64,000 bases of DNA from Piliocolobus tephrosceles (Eukaryota > Chordata > Mammalia > Primates > Cercopithecidae): NCBI RefSeq assembly GCF_002776525.5, contig NC_045449.1:2612950-2676949 (forward strand), read 5' to 3'. Numbering within the stretch: the first letter of the stretch is position 1; each line of letters opens with the position of its first letter. This document shows, in pieces, positions 63,742 through 64,000 of the stretch. Position numbers and translations under genes: made by a program. The notes under the pieces are model-generated. The model was not told the origin of the DNA. It saw only the letters and a program-made list of their open reading frames with translations, and searched no databases.

Positions 63742-63989
63742 AAGCCAGTAACGGTGGCTCACACCTGTCATCCCAGCACTTTGGGAGGCCGAGGCGGGCG
63801 GATCGTGAGGTCAGGAGATTGAGACCATCCTGGCTAACACGGTGAAAGCCCGTCTCTACTAAAAATATAAAAAATTAGCCAGGTGTGGTGGCGGCGCCTG
63901 TAGTCCCAGCTACTCGGGAGGCTGAGGGAGGAGAATGGCGTGAATCCGGGAGGCGGAGCTTGCAGTGAGCCGAGATCGCGCCACTGTAC
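63742..63989 (+). mobile_element. AluY without 3' end or tail
   Basis: Sense AluY stopping at GCGCCACTG, about 45 bases before its normal tail, yet bounded by perfect TACATGAATTG repeats at 63731-63741 and 63990-64000. Confidence 0.92.
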
Positions 63990-64000
63990 TACATGAATTG

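Larger units (their letters stand above)
28150..64000 (+). other. RAP1GAP2: RAP1GAP2 intron, continues past window
   Basis: From GTAAGT onward no further RAP1GAP2 coding exon is seen, so at least 35.8 kb of intron follows. It is dominated by Alus with many old L1, L2, MIR and hAT remnants. Confidence 0.7.

Overview
The window is nuclear DNA of an Old World monkey (macaque, baboon or vervet type), not microbial. It is packed with about 80 Alu copies. At least nine (around 13.6, 22.5, 31.5, 33.6, 34.5, 35.2, 39.3, 40.5 and 48.7 kb) carry some or all of the cercopithecine AluYR marks GTGGCCGGATCTC, CCACCTCGCCCGGCTAG and CTTGAGCCACCGCGCCCGG (read antisense), which are rare in human DNA. Old MIR, L2, L1M, MER5 and MER20 remnants fill the rest. 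Five N runs (10, 10, 100, 10 and 400 bases) show a draft assembly.

The one gene I recognise is RAP1GAP2 (GARNL4), on the + strand. In human it lies at 17p13.3; the macaque equivalent should be chromosome 16. A CpG island at about 6.7-7.5 kb looks like a promoter with a non-coding first exon ending at 7279. A second exon (about 23889-24309) carries 5' UTR and the start codon, with the peptide MFGRKRSVSFGGFG; it joins a 36-base exon at 28114-28149 that continues IDKTMLASLKVK. The rest of the window, to 64 kb, appears to be the next intron; I found no exon for the following peptide.

Layout: 0-6.5 kb upstream repeats with one orphan exon-like segment (129-245); 6.5-10.3 kb Alu-free CpG-island block; 10.3-22.8 kb first intron with two minisatellites; 22.8-28.4 kb Alu-free block with TG-rich DNA and both coding exons; 28.4-64 kb intron dominated by Alus. 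A GC-rich Alu-free stretch at 36.2-39.3 kb contains a splice-flanked segment. Three CTCF-like motifs lie at 50.0, 55.2 and 59.2 kb.

I see no undescribed biological system. The most unusual structures are repeat-dynamics events: a probable Alu 3' transduction, a 146-base Alu patch copied into a MER5-like element, a minisatellite grown from a MIR/L2 core, and a tail-less Alu with target-site repeats. Repeat names come from remembered consensus features and were not checked with RepeatMasker.
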